From contig JAJIRX010000301.1 in NCBI GenBank assembly GCA_023853785.1, forward strand, positions 51,463 through 115,462: a DNA stretch of 64,000 bases. The letters are read 5' to 3'. Below, piece by piece: positions 1 to 12,450 of the stretch; positions within the stretch are counted from its first letter, which is position 1, and every line of letters begins with the position of its first letter. This DNA is from Psilocybe azurescens (Eukaryota; Basidiomycota; Agaricomycetes; Agaricales; Agrocybaceae). Under the pieces are notes generated by a model. It was not told the DNA's origin and searched no databases. It worked only from the letters and a program-made list of their open reading frames with translations. The position numbers and the translations under genes were made by a program.

Positions 1-427
1 GAGACACCTTTGGGCAAGTGCCGTATCTTCTTTATGTACAGACTCAATTGTAACCCTGTCGCAGACTCCTCAACTGATATCGCCCCAGACGGTGTGCCTC
101 CAAATCCCTCCTCTCTGATAATGGGCTCACCCCAATATTCAGATCATCGCACACCACCAGCATTGTCTGGATCACGCACATTGGCTACTTCTCCGGCGGT
201 TCAAAGTGGGCGACCTTATAACTCAGCGCCACTTGTCAGACTGATCGTCGTCTATAGATCCGGACGATCTTTCACCTCTGCGGGATTCAGCCACGACCGC
301 CTCCGATGGTCAATCTCCTGGTGAGAATACCCCCACAATTCATGGCTATCGGAGGCTTACACCCTATGGTCTTCATCAAGAACCCACTAGCAACTCTGCC
401 GCGATAAAGGGTAACTCACAGTCACCA

Positions 428-3400
428 ATGCCGAATGCCCGATCTTCTATAAAGGAGAATCTCAAGCTTACAGGGAGGGCCCTTCAAACGCTCATCAAGA
501 GAGGGGCAAATATCGTGGACAGCAATCCCGCCAAGGTCGCTCTAGGTCTTGTGAAGGCGATCATCGAGATCAATAACGTTCGTTATCGTTTTTCACACTG
601 TGTCCTAACTGAGTATTGTTTTAGGCTGTAAAAGACAACAAGGATGCAGTTTCACGGCAGATAGCATTAACTGGAGGTCAGTTGGAGGAGGTGGCGGAGG
701 CATTGCGTGATTGGAAGCCAGAAAATGAGGAAGGACATCCATGGATGAATCATTTCAAGGTGTACGTGTTTCACTGTGCTAACGAAACTGGACGTATGAC
801 TATAAGATTTTTTAGCACCCTTGAAGAGGAATTACGGGGGCTGGAAAAACTCAGTGACGAGTCGAACTTCAGGAAATTTCTAGACCATGAAGATGAGCAA
901 GGGCGGATCCGGGATATTTTCGTGCGCATTAATGAGGCAAGAGTGCGGTTTGAGGTATGCACCACGACCTTTTTTTCCTCCACGTTCTCTCAATGTCACT
1001 TCCATATAGCTTGCGCTGGGTATAAGGGTCTTTAAGGCGGTGTATAAAATGGACAAAGCCGTCAAAGTACGTATAATCTCCGTTCTCAACCCAGGTGTAA
1101 GTTCATTATTCCAACAGGGTCTATTCCTTGACCGTCTTAAACCCTCAGATATCGCCCACCACAATTATCTTCTAGAAGGCGAAGAAGGGTGGTTGTTGCG
1201 TCGTGAGGTCTGTATCCCCGGAACTCGTGTTCGTATATTGGACGACATTGTTACGTGGGCCAAAGACACCTCGTTGGACAGTCCAAACGTCTACTGGCTC
1301 TTTGGTCACGCTGGGTCTGGGAAGACCACCCTGGCCTATACTATTGCCCGCCGCTTCGAGTTCTCTGGTGACTCCAGCGACACCATCATCTTGGGAGGAA
1401 ATTTCTTTTGTTCGCGACAATTTGATAAGACTCGACTCTCCAAATACATCATTCGTACGATCGTATACCACCTTGCTCTCAAATGTAAACCATTCTCCGA
1501 CGCCCTGATAGGTTCCGGGAGGCTAGAGATTATCACTCAGAGCATCAGCACTCAACTTGATGGCCTCCTTTTTGGACCATGGCAGAAATCTCGACGTGCA
1601 GACACATCGACGCAACCACATTACCTTATTGTTATCGACGCTCTCGACGAGATTGATGGGACAGGTGGTTCTGACTTTTGCGCGAACTCGTTAATGTTAT
1701 CAACAAAAAGAGCGCAGAATGCCTCAGCGGTCTGAAATTCTTTGTTACGAGTAGGTCGGACAAGGATCTCGTCACCCATGTGAATTCTCTGGAGCGGAAG
1801 CAGTTCTACCGTCTTCAGGACGTGAAAAAGGAGGAAGCCCGTGCCGACGTAGCAACATACCTTAAAGTTAGCCTCCCGAACTTGGTCAGTTTGGAAATAA
1901 TGGATCAGCTCGTGAACGATGCGGCTGGGTTGTTCATCTATGCTGCAACGGTTGTGAGGTATGTGGAAGGGTATGCATCAGACGAGCATGAGAAGCGCCT
2001 GGGCCCACTTCTTGTCTCTGGCTTGACCAACCCACAAAGCCAGGAGGAGACATTGCTTGACAGATTATACCACCAAATCATTTCAGATGCTCAGGATCGT
2101 TTCAAGAGCGACTACTACGTCGACATTTTGCACACCTTTCTCTGCTGTGCGGAGCCTACATCGACATCCCTTGTAGCTGAACTTCTCTGTTCATCCGAGA
2201 AGGCCAGCCCTACGCCTTCAATTGTGGATGGTGTTCTTAAGAGCCTGCACGCTGTGCTCTATACTGAGAACAATAAAGTCTTCTCATACCACAAATCTTT
2301 TTCGGACTTCATATTTGATCGTGCCCCCTCCAAAGAGCTAATTCGGTGCGACAAAGCGAAGCACCACCAACTTCTCACCGACTCCTGCTTCCGGGTCATG
2401 GAGGGGTTGCGATTTAACATCGCCAATATTCCATCATCGTTTATCTTTGACCGTGATAATCATGCACTTGCAGGTGAAGTCCAACAAAACATCCCTCCCG
2501 TTTTGAGCTACTCTTGCCGTAGTTGGAATCACCACCTTTCTGCCACTGAACCGACCAAGTTGAATCCCCTCCACAAGATGTTAGCAGAATTCCTGCAGCT
2601 GCGCGCCTTATTCTGGATTGAAGCCATGAACCTGCTACACTCACGTGGACGCTGCTATTCAATGCTTCAAACAGCGCATGAGTGGGTGATTGAGTCTAAG
2701 GCAAGTGTTGTCTGGAACAAATAATTTATGCCAAGCTTAGTAGGATGTTTAGGACAACTCGCCATTAGCAAAAAAACCTCACTGAGGCTAGGTCTTTTGC
2801 GCTGTATTTCAGTGGGAGCGGTGCATGGTCATCAACTCCGCACCTGTATGTTTCTACACTAGCAACCTGGCCAAGGAAGTCAGATCTGAGTCAGGGTTGG
2901 AAGAGCCACTTCCCAAAAATTCCTAAATTTGTTAATGCTTCTCTGGGTGGTACGCTGTTGATGACTCTCAGCCTATGCAGTGGAGTAAATGCAGTTGCAT
3001 TTTCAGCTGATGGCAGCCGCATTATCTCTGGCTCAACAGACAGATTGGTTCAGGTGTGGGATGCATTGACAGGCGACAAGAAGCTTGTGCTGAACGGCCA
3101 CACAGATTCGGTGTACTCAGTTGCATTCTCATGTGATGGCAGCCGCATTGTCTCTGGCTCAATGGATGGATCAGTTCGGGTGTGGGATGCCTTAACAGGC
3201 AATGAGAAGCTTGTGCTGAATGGCCACACAAATTTGGTCAACTCAGTTGCATTTTCAAGTGATGGTAGCTGTATCGTCTCTGGCTCTAGGGACAAATCAG
3301 TCCGGGTGTGGGATGCATTGACAGGCTACAAGAAGCTTGTTCTCAATGGCCATACTTCAGATGTCTGCTCAGTTGCATTTTCAAGTGATGGCAGCTGCAT

Positions 3401-5069
3401 TGTCTCTGGCTCAATGGACAAATCAATTTGGGTGTGGGATGCCTTGACAGGCAACAAGAAAATTGTACTGAATGGCCACACAGATTTGGTTAACTCAGTC
3501 GCATTTTCAAGTGATGGTAGCTGCATTGTCTCTGGCTCTTCAGACAATTCAGTTCGGGTGTGGGATGCATTGGCAGGAATTGAGAAGCTTTTCCTGAATG
3601 GCCACACTTATTCGGTCAATTCAGTTGCATTTTCAAGCGATGGCAGCCACATCGTCTCTGGCTCTTCAGACAATTCAGTTCGGGTGTGGGATGCATTGAC
3701 AGGCAACAAGAAGCTTGTCCTCAATGGCCACACTTATTCGGTCTACTCAGTCGCATTTTCCAGCGATGGCAGTCGCATTATCTCTGGCTCTTGGGACAAA
3801 TCGGTTCAGGTGTGGGATGCATTGACAGGCAACAAGAAGCTTGTCCTCAATGGCCACACAAATTCAGTCAACTCAGTTGCATTTTCAAGTGATGGCAACT
3901 GCATTGTCTCTGGCTCTAGGGACAAATCAGTTCAGGTGTGGGATGCCTTGACAGGCGACAAGAAGCTTGTGCTGAATGGCCACACAAATTCAGTCAACTC
4001 AGTTTCATTTTCAAATGATGACAGTTGCATTGTCTCTGGCTCTAGGGACAAATCAGTTCGGGTGTGGGATGCCTTGACAGGCAACAAGAAGCTTGTGCTG
4101 AATGGCCACACAAATTCAGTCAACTCAGTTGCATTTTCAAGTGATGGCAGATGTATTATCTCTGGCTCTTCAGATAAATCGGTTCGGGTGTGGGATGCCT
4201 TGACAGGCAACAAGAAGCTTGTGCTGAATGGTCACACAAATTCAGTCTACTCAGTCGCATTTTCAAGTGATAGCAGCCTCATCCTCTCTGGCTCTTCAGA
4301 TGAATCGGTTCGGGTGTGGGATGCATTGACAGGCAACAAGAAACTTGTCCTCAATGGCTACACTTCAGACCTCTACTCAGTTGCATTTTCAAGTGATGGC
4401 AGCCACATTGTCTCTGGCTCTTCCAACAATTCAGTTCGGGTGTGGGATGCATTGACAGGCGATGAGAAGCTTGTGCTGAATGGCCACACAGATTTGGTGT
4501 ACTCAGTTGCATTTTCAAGTGATGGCAGTCGCATCGTCTCTGGCTCTTCAGATGAATCGGTTCGGGTGTGGGACGCCTTGACAGGAGATGAGAAGCTTGT
4601 GCTGAATGGCCACACAAATTTGGTTAACTCAGTTGCATTTTCAAGCGATGGCAGCCGCATCATCTCTGGCTCTTCGGACAAATCAGTTCGGGTGTGGGAT
4701 ACCTTGACAGGAGATGAGAAGCTTTTCACAAAAAGCCACACTTCAGAGGTTAACTCTGTCTCATTTCCAATCGATGGCAGCCGCATTGTCTCTGGCTCAA
4801 TGGACAATTTGTTTTGGGCATGGGATCAGCTACCACAGTGCCGAGCATTGCGCTACATTCGAGAGGAAGTAGCCACATCCACACATGGCCTGGAACATAC
4901 TGGTTGGCTTCTTTCCCCAGGTGGAGAAGGATATTTGATGTTTGTCCCTCTTGGTGAAAGACTGCCTGACGATGCTAACATACTCACCATCCCACAATCT
5001 CTCATTGCTCATGTTGATTTTTCTAACTCAAAACTAGGTCCTGAATGGGGCAGTTGCTATACTCCATAG
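428..5069 (+). CDS. NACHT-WD40 fungal NLR (STAND receptor, HET-E/HNWD-like)
   Basis: Probable intracellular signal-transducing NTPase of the kind implicated in fungal non-self recognition. I splice exons at 428-577, 628-762, about 832-954, 1034-1066 and from about 1119 on. The N-terminal part is helical and of unknown family. A NACHT domain follows: the P-loop GHAGSGKTT is at 1303-1329 and the Walker B IVIDALDE lies near 1630-1650. A helical region runs to about 2720. After about 230 bases there are 15 WD40 repeats of 42 residues from 2958 to about 4830, then a tail of about 75 residues. One T appears to be missing in the T-run at 1676-1679, which splits the NACHT domain between two frames. 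The junction at 2724-2958 needs an intron I could not place. The true start is uncertain: the frame stays open about 170 bases upstream of 428, so a 5' exon may precede it. WD arrays this uniform are typical of fungal NLRs and implicate ligand-contacting repeats. Family call is confident; the exact model is not. Confidence 0.85.
2958..4835 (+). repeat. WD40-coding tandem array, 15 x 126 bp
   Basis: Fifteen consecutive 42-residue units share the pattern GHT-xxVxSVAFSSDGSxIVSGS-xDxSVRVWDALTG. The framework is almost invariant. Variation concentrates in the two to four residues after GHT (NS, DL, YS, SD, SE), before the SV of VAF (VNSV, VYSV, VCSV) and after SGS (RDK, SDN, SDE, WDK, MDG). This is the pattern known for HET-E-type arrays, where a few positions per repeat are hypervariable and repeats are exchanged within the array. 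Units 1 and 15 are the most divergent, as expected for array ends. Confidence 0.9.
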
Positions 5070-5717
5070 TGTGGTACTTATTTTGAAATATTCCGCCAAT
5101 TGTCTCCTTTTGTCATAGCGGTACTGCCTTTCACATTACAATTTCTCGAAATAGACGGGTTCCTCATGTGCTCCCGCATGGCGAGCTCTGGGCTAAATTA
5201 CCATGAATATGTCAGAATGGCGATGGGCTCCACATGGCATTAAAGCAGATACCTAAGAATGAGAGTTTTCGTTAGATACCCGTCATTGAGAGGGACGCGC
5301 TCAAGATCAATTGTGAGTAATTCGTCGAAGATAGGATGCTCTCCTATCTTCGGCGACTAGTGCGGTGCTGGACGCTGTGCAAAGATGACACTTAGTTTGG
5401 ATGACATAGCCATTGAGGTACTTATAACGAAGACTCCACGGTAATGGTATTAATATTGAACATTGCCCGCAATACTAATTTGGATGCGCATGTATGTATG
5501 TAAAGGGAACACTGTCAATAATTGTCCAACTCTGCCATTTTTAGGGGTATGGACAGGATGCAAAGGCGGGAGGGGTATGCTGCAAACAATCGAATGGATG
5601 ATAGCTGTGGCCAACTGGACATTAAGAATGGATGGGGAATGGATGCTCTCGTGGCAATATCGTTAAATGACAACACTAGAAAGAGTAAAAAATAGCGACA
5701 CGAGATCGATCCTTCCT
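5070..5717. other. Intergenic region after the NACHT-WD40 gene
   Basis: No gene is recognised. The stretch holds a strong hairpin at 5322-5356 (listed separately). A short open frame at 5463-5666 has no recognisable content and is not called. Confidence 0.5.
5322..5356. repeat. Hairpin, 15-bp arms with 5-base loop
   Basis: The left arm at 5322-5336 and right arm at 5342-5356 are inverted copies with one mismatch (14/15) around the loop TGCTC. It lies about 250 bases after the NLR stop codon. It may be a 3' RNA structure or a small element remnant; function is unknown. Confidence 0.6.
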
Positions 5718-7099
5718 TTAAGCGAGGAGCATGGCGGCCCCGAATACTGCACCGACGATGGCGAAGCTAGAGCCGATAAGCTGAGCGGCACCGCTGGTGT
5801 CGCTAGCTGTGCTTGCAGCAGCAGAGTTCGAGGCGCTGGCGGAACTGCGCGAGGAGGCATTTGAGCTCCCATTAGCCTGCGATGAAGACGAGGTGGATGT
5901 CGACGAGGCTGCGGAGGGAGAGGGGTGGGGAGACCGGTGAAGATGGACTTGCTCTCGAATACAACGCAGTTAGACGATTTGGGGATGCGGGGCTCGTAGG
6001 TGACGGTGGTAATGGGGCCGAGTGACTCAGGGGGCTGGGTGTAGGTGGAAGTGACACCGTCAGCGCCGGTGAAGACCCCAGGGAAATCCTGGCTCTCGCC
6101 ATCGCATGACTCGAAGACCTTGTCGCGGGCTTCGTTGGGGGCGTTGTACTTGCAGCCGATGCGGTCGAAGATATGTTCGCAGTAGTTGGGGGCATCAGCA
6201 CCACGGGGATCGCAGACTTTCAAGCAGAAAGCATTGGAGCCGATGAAGCTATGAACAAGGAATGTGAGTCGAGAGATTTCAAGTTAAACAAACATGTTTG
6301 AACTTACTTATGCCATTCAATACCTTGGATGTACTGGCCCGTAAACTGGTTGGAGAACATGATACCGCCCATAGGGTTACCACGCTACGAGAGGTGAAAT
6401 AAAGTACATTAGTATTCAAATTCTTATGCATTTTGAGATGGAGACATACGAGATCGGCACCGTGAGGATCCATCTCGCCTCCATAATCACCCTCCAGGAT
6501 GTTGATCTTGGTCTGATCGATGAAACCCACGACTTGAACGTAGTCAGGGGTCTTGGTGTATTGCACACCGGTAATCGCGCCATCGGGAATGAGACGTGTT
6601 CCGTGGCCGGGCTTGGTGCACCAAGCAATCATGGAACCCTCGATGTCACCGACTTCGTGGCCGGGCTCAGCGGGTGCCCACAGACAGAAGTCTAACATTC
6701 ACCCCTATATTGAGTGACTCGTTTTATTGCCAGAAATGAGCGAAAACACGTACCATCTAGACTGTTGAGGAAGGAGGTCTGGCAAAGCGACTGCTGGTTC
6801 TCAGTGGTACTGTTACAGATGTTGTATCCAATTTGGGAACCGCGGATGAGGTTGAGGTCGGTGTCGACTTTGTAAGGCTATACGAATCAAGGGGGAAATG
6901 AGTCGCTATTCGTATGAGACACTGGTACAAAGAAAGACACATGACGTACAATTCCATCGGGATATTGGTATGGACCCTTCTGAGCCAGAGGGACAGCGGG
7001 GTATGTGGCCATTGGGGGTGCTTGCGCCAAAGCGATGGACGCTGAAAGAGCGATCGCAACAATGCGCGGAAGAAAAAGGGAAAGAGTGACTGGAGACAT
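5718..7099 (-). CDS. Macrophage-activating-glycoprotein-like secreted protein, copy 1
   Basis: Start at 7099 gives a signal peptide (hydrophobic core, ending near ALAQ), then exons carrying PYKVDTD, FCLWAPAEPGHEVGDIEG, WCTKPGHGTR, KTPDYVQVVGFIDQTKINI, and a Cys-rich VCDPRGADAPNYCEHIFDRIGC. The tail is Ser/Ala/Thr-rich and ends in a short hydrophobic segment (IGSSFAIVGAVFGAAMLLA), as in GPI-anchored surface proteins. The family is named in basidiomycetes after an immunostimulatory glycoprotein; its biochemical role in the fungus is not established. A single C seems missing in the run at about 5922-5930, because the Ser-rich tail continues in the next frame to a stop at 5718. A paralogue lies at 26797-28183 on the opposite strand. 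Confidence 0.75.
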
Positions 7100-7168
7100 T
7101 TCGTGCTTATTTGCTTGTTGTAAGGGCGCGGTTTGCCGTGAAAGCGGGTTCGAACGAAAGTGTGGATA

Positions 7169-7176
7169 TTATATAA
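7169..7176 (-). promoter_or_regulatory. Putative TATA box of MAG copy 1
   Basis: TTATATAA (the same on both strands) lies about 70 bases upstream of the start codon at 7099. That fits a core promoter for a highly expressed secreted protein. The call is positional only. Confidence 0.45.
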
Positions 7177-7555
7177 GTCTAGAGAATACCTGTATATACG
7201 GAGGGCGAGGACGGGAGAGGGTGGAGTAAGTAGAAGTAAAGGAAGTAAAAATGGTAGGGTAGAAGAGGAAGAAAGAAAACTTGGGGGCGTCGGTTCATAT
7301 ATGCAGCTTGCCGACCACATCCGTCGCAGTAGCCAAGGCCTCTACATTCAGTCATTTCTTGTCTTGGAAAAGTGTAAGGAGAGACAAAGCCCGTCCAAGA
7401 CATGAATATGACCGAACGTATGAAGCCAAGTCCTCTTGGGTGGCTGTATAGCGATCATACACAATCGGCCTTGGCTAATAAACCAAGGAGATATGTAATC
7501 TCGGCTGTATTCAAACAACTGACAGGACTAGCCTATTCTTCGTGTCTATCAACTA

Positions 7556-8600
7556 CTATTCAGTTCGATCTAAACGTCCACGGTCCGTAATCGTTGCACT
7601 GTGCGCTGAGGGAGAGGGCAGCAGCTTCTCTCTATCAATGCCCATCCCTAACCCGGACGCGGACAAGCGCGTTGCGTCTCCAATGACGCCCAGCCATTGA
7701 TCCTCATCCCAATCAATGCGGCCGTTCTCGAAGAGAATGGACAAAGGATGTGACGACAATTGTCGAGCCACATACAGAGCAACGGATACGGAGGTCAAGA
7801 CATCAATTGAACGAAAGGATAGCAAGGAGACACGAACATGAAAATGGACGAGGGACAATGAGAGATAGGCATTGGGCGGAAGGTAAAGGGCGGAGAAGAC
7901 CAACCAGCGAGCAGTACGACAGCCCAACAACGAACGCACGAACACGAGTACGCAAACATGCCACCGAAAGAAAACGACACACCAAATGCTAAATAACCAA
8001 ATTCTTTTCCCGCTAGACCCATTCTCCCTCCCGCACAGTCGTTTGATGTTCCCTACCATCATCATGGCGACGAACACGGGGTCGAACTGCGAGGTGTGAA
8101 TGGGCACGATCTTACGTGGGTTTTCGTCTAGACAGCGAGGGCGGAGCGGATTGTTTGCGGCTGTGTTAAAGGATGCGACTTCGAGAGAGTCAGTCTTCGA
8201 AACACAGAAAATGCGGCAGAAGAGAGGAGAGGAGAGGCACAGGGAATAGAGAATAGGGATAGGGAATAGGGATTAGAGAGCAGGGAATAGAGAATAGAGA
8301 GGGTACAGTGCAACGCTAATTGAAGAACGTAACGCACCGAAATGCCACGCACATTAACAATCAAAAAGTTCCAAATCTAATCCCCCAACCTCGGTGTCAG
8401 GGTCTTTGGGTTAGTTGGAGGGGGAGAAAGAGAAGAGAGATAGCTTGGAGGAGGGCAACGATGATCAGGAGGTTCGGAGATAATTCAGTTTTCCGAGGAT
8501 TTGGTGTTCTTTGTAAATGAGGCACGCCGGAATCGAAGCGTGCTGCGCTTCAACGACGATATCTTGACAGGCGCCGCCATCTTCGCTGCCATCTCAAACT
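7556..8600 (-). pseudogene. Phosphatidylserine decarboxylase (PSD2-like) pseudogene, internally deleted
   Basis: Read on the minus strand, three blocks match the PSD at 35980-41588. Block one, about 8500-8580, gives APVKISSLKRSTLRFRRASFTKNT, like [24 protein letters not shown] of the PSD linker. Block two, about 7970-8145, gives PQTIRSALAV, then ENPRKIVPIHTSQF, MMMVGNIK, TTVREGEWV and GKEFGYLAFG, interrupted by in-frame stops and frame shifts. Block three, about 7580-7745, gives ILFENGRIDWDEDQ to PLPSP and ATITD at the C-terminus. The intron between FG and the last exon is kept, so this is a DNA duplication rather than a retrocopy. Roughly 400 residues, including the Asp and His catalytic region, are absent, so no enzyme can be made. 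Confidence 0.8.
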
Positions 8601-10051
8601 TCCGAGTTGACTCTACGGGCTCATAGGGATTTAAATGCCATATATGCGTCCTGACAACAACAAATACGCAGTTCAAAGGATAAAACAGAAATGGACGAGT
8701 TACTCGAGTTACTCAACAAAGACGAGACGGGTCGGGAAGAAAGAAAAGAGAAGACCATGAAATGTGCAGGTAGTGCAGTCAACACCTCCAACTAGAACCT
8801 AAGAGACTCATTACGCCAGATGAGCAATATCAGCCAACCGTTTTAACGACTAACAAAAAAACACTCCAAGAGCAAGAGTGAAGAGTGTTCGGTGCAGGCG
8901 CGTGCGTCCATCTTCACCAGCATTCGTAACTTGTAACTCCTCGGACCGACATTCAACATGCGAGATGCAAGACAGCTGGGATTGCGCTTCAGTGGGTGTG
9001 CCCAATCATTAAATCGCAGTGTCAGAACAAACTGGCTCACAAGCCAGCTGAACAGCAAACGACCCTGACGGGCATTACCACAACCCACACAGAGCAAAGA
9101 GTATGATAGCACATGACACCAGGAAGTTGGATGCGCATCCTAAAACGCATAAATGGACTACAATCCAGAATTTCAGAGATTCGGCACAGGAAAGGAAAAG
9201 GACAGGACAGGACAGGATAGGATGGTCGACACCTCTCAACAGACGGTCGGTCAAAAGATGAACGAAGGGCTCCACCCAAATGAACCGTTGGGTTGAAGCA
9301 GACATAGACGACGCCTGTAGCGGCCGACTCGTTCGGTGATATCCAGCTCTTGGAGATTATACCTGCTTCAGCAGGAACCGCAGCGACGCTGGCGGGATCC
9401 ACTAGCAACAGACATGAACTACGGAAGAAGCTGTCAATCCAGAAAGGTACGATTAGCAGAGAACTTTGATCTCACTTCGAATGTTCACATAATGTTACAA
9501 CCCAGGACTGGATAATTCCCTTCGTCCATCTTCATAATCGGTTTTTTTATGTTCGTTTGTGTTGCAACCACGGTCCTAGCCGCAGTCATCGGTAAAATAC
9601 GAGTATGAGCGCGCTAGTCAATTTAAGCGTTCCTAACGAATCAGTGAGTTCGAGTGGATAGTGGTGGGAGGAAGGTGAATCTTTTATGGAGTAATGTTGA
9701 ACAGAACCAACATTGATCGCAAGGAAGCTCGACTACGGCCTAGCGCTGGGTTCAAATATTATTAGCCGGAGGGTCGGACTTTCAAAACCATCAGAACGGT
9801 TTTCGTATCAAGTCGAGAACGAATATCGGTTGCTAAGTACGTCGTTACCACTCGGCATTTCTTGGCTCTGTGTACTATCGCATATAACGAAAAGAAGATG
9901 ATGCGTAGCGACTATTCTCTTTCTCCCTCTTCCACATCGTTCTCGGGACTGGTTTTCCTCTTTTCCATTCTTTTTTCGCTTGAATTGTTCAATTCCTTCA
10001 GCACTCTTTTTTGGCCATCCTCCTTCGTTCATTTTGAATTCTCCATTCAAT
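8601..10051. other. Region between PSD pseudogene and small secreted gene
   Basis: Nothing recognisable. Open frames on the minus strand at 8843-9112 and 9037-9408 match no motif I know and could be further decayed sequence. A short GGACA-rich run is at about 9200-9225. Confidence 0.4.
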
Positions 10052-10897
10052 ATGCTTTTCTCAATCTCTGGACTTGTTGCCGTGCTTGCTTTGAACTTGA
10101 GTGTTCAGGCAGGTGAGTATTCTTTCCTTTGGTTCTGTATTCACGAGGAGGGCTTAATCGGCGTCTGTCTCCTCGTAGCCCCTGTTGATCACATCTTCAA
10201 GCGTCAAACCGCATGTTTCCTACCCGGAAGGACCGCTCTCCCAGCAGAGGTTGCGAATGGAGTGCCGGCACTGGTCAGGGCTGTTACATGCACGGGTGGT
10301 ACCTCCGTCACTGGTGTTCCCAGCGTCTCTTCGGGTGGAATCGATTTCAAGTCTATTGATTTCCAGAGAAGCAATAAAAGTCCCCTTGGTTTCGCTCTGT
10401 GATTATTTCGTTTTTTTCGTACCATCTCATTTCTCATGGTATTTCATTTCTTTAGGGCTACGTTCACTACCCCTGCGGACCCCAGCTCGCGCCGATCTTA
10501 CCAAGTTGCAGAATCAGCTCAACGTCTATCTCGCTGTAGAAGCCGGTGTGCGCGTACGTGCCCAGTATTCACCGAATTTTACTCCTCCGGTCTAACTGGT
10601 TATTCGTCCATGTTTCCTTAGAGCAATGGGGAGGAGCCATCCTCGGCCAAGTCAAATCCGCCAAATTCTTCATCCAGTTCCAGATCGCGCGGGCTCAGAC
10701 AGCTCTCGGACAACAGCTCAGTGTTGGGAACACAGTGGAACATCAGCTAGGAAAGGTCATCAAGGTAAGCGTCATCATTTCATTCAACTCTGCGTGTTGG
10801 AAAGCGGTCTCAATGTGTCACATTTCTATCGTAGAACGCTGGTCGCGCGACTGCGGCTGAAATTTCCCAGGTCAATGCGTTAGCGAAAGTGTTGTAG
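10052..10897 (+). CDS. Small secreted protein with possible KEX2 site (unknown family)
   Basis: Five exons splice cleanly into about 185 residues. Exon 1 (10052 to about 10111) is a signal peptide (MLFSISGLVAVLALNLSVQA). Exon 2 begins APVDHIFKR and includes FLPGRTALPAEVANGVPALV and GIDFKSIDF. The remaining exons give LTKLQNQLNVYLAVEA, QWGGAILGQVKSAKF, TALGQQLSVGNTVEHQLGKVIK and the end NAGRATAAEISQVNALAKVL, with stop at 10895-10897. A KR dibasic site follows the signal peptide, so pro-peptide cleavage is plausible. It has only two clear cysteines, so it is neither a hydrophobin nor a typical Cys-rich effector. I do not recognise the family. Confidence 0.65.
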
Positions 10898-12450
10898 ATT
10901 TTTTTTCATGATAATATGAGAATAAGAAGATCCATTTTGAACCTTCTCTTGATGTCAGAGGCATGGCATATCCGATGTCTTTCAGATATTTCCGTGGTGT
11001 TATAATGAGCATATGCGTAAGACTACCTTGTGTTGATGGGCGAGAAATGATTTTCGATATCCTAATTCATGACGTTCCAAGATTTGCTACGCGTTAGATG
11101 GGCCGGCCTCATTAGAAATCTAGAATGTATGTATAAGTGTGTAGCAGAACACGCCACTTACGGCATAGTACCGGGTAAACAGTCCCTTCACATGTTAAAT
11201 AGACTAGCGGTTTGAAATACGGATATTTTTTTCTGGAGGTCTCGTAGGGTCTCGCACTGCCTCGCATTATCGACGCCATTGCGTGCCAGGCGTTGGACTT
11301 GGTTAACCATGCTTTAGAATAAAGTACAGCTGTGCCTGCCAGTGGTTGCTTGCTCCTTCGCGAATGTTTTGAATGAAGATGTTCTATTGTAATTGAAGAT
11401 TTAAGCAAGGCACTATTTAGCGCTGAGGAGAGGTCGCCAAGAGGTCTCCATACTAGCATTTCGGAAATTCCACACCCCATGGAGTGGTAACTACTCGATG
11501 CCTACACGATGCCCGGGAGTTCTTTGGGTGAAAAAAGATTTTTTCTTCATCTGGCACTTGGATGTGCTCTATAGCTACGTACATCAAAAGAAACTTTTGT
11601 CCAAACAGAAAATGTCAAAGGATTCATTCAGGTCCATATTTCATGTTGCAGGGGGATCTTAGGTCTCGCTGATCGCCGACCTGTATTATTGACAGATCAA
11701 TTTATTTATATAAGGCTCAAGATCATTCAAAATGATTATTTAGACCGTTGGAGAAGTGCGCGTCCTTTGGGCGCTCTTCTGCAATGTGCAGCAAAAGAAA
11801 AAGATGAAGCGTTTGTGGATCAAAGGACGGCCAACCGAAAGTTAGACGCGTCCTCGCTAATGGTCTGGAGCTGATCGGCCCTGATTCCCATCCGATGCGG
11901 CATTTTTACTGTAGGCAATTGACATTCGACCGCTGACTCCGCGCCAGCGACGTCATTAATAATAGATAAGATAAGATTTGCTTTAAATTTTAAGTCTGAG
12001 TGTGAATGGATGGCAGGCTCCGTGACGAGAATCTCCTTGCGGCGTTGCTCCCTCACTCACGACAATAGACAGACTTACCTGACAAAGTGGAGCCTCTTTC
12101 TGCCTCTTCATAATCAAGATTATATGCCCAATCAGCGCCAGCCTAGACGATCAATTAGCACGAGGCCGCGCTGTATAGGCACAGCTGGCATAGGCCGCCA
12201 CAGCGCCTCATGGCGCTCAGGGAATCCATGGAAAGGAACGTATAAGCCCGGTCTCGGCATCAGTATCATATCAATGTCAATTAGATGCGATGGCTAGTTC
12301 CCCATTGATCGGATATGCGACGGTTGATGTGAAGGACCACAATATGTTCACAATTTGATATCAACCGCAACGTTCAAGCTTCAAAAGCAAGGATGAGATC
12401 AATTCAAAACCGACTTTCGTTTTCTGCCCCATCTTTCGTACATTATCTGC
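10898..12450. other. Intergenic region before the dioxygenase
   Basis: No gene recognised. A minus-strand open frame at 11112-11480 has no known motif. The last 500 bases before 12451 are the likely promoter of the dioxygenase gene, but I see no clear TATA box. Confidence 0.4.

Noticed and set aside
3022..4807. Minus-strand frames opposite the WD40 array
   Set aside because: Period artefacts of the 126-bp unit, with the same short peptide repeated.
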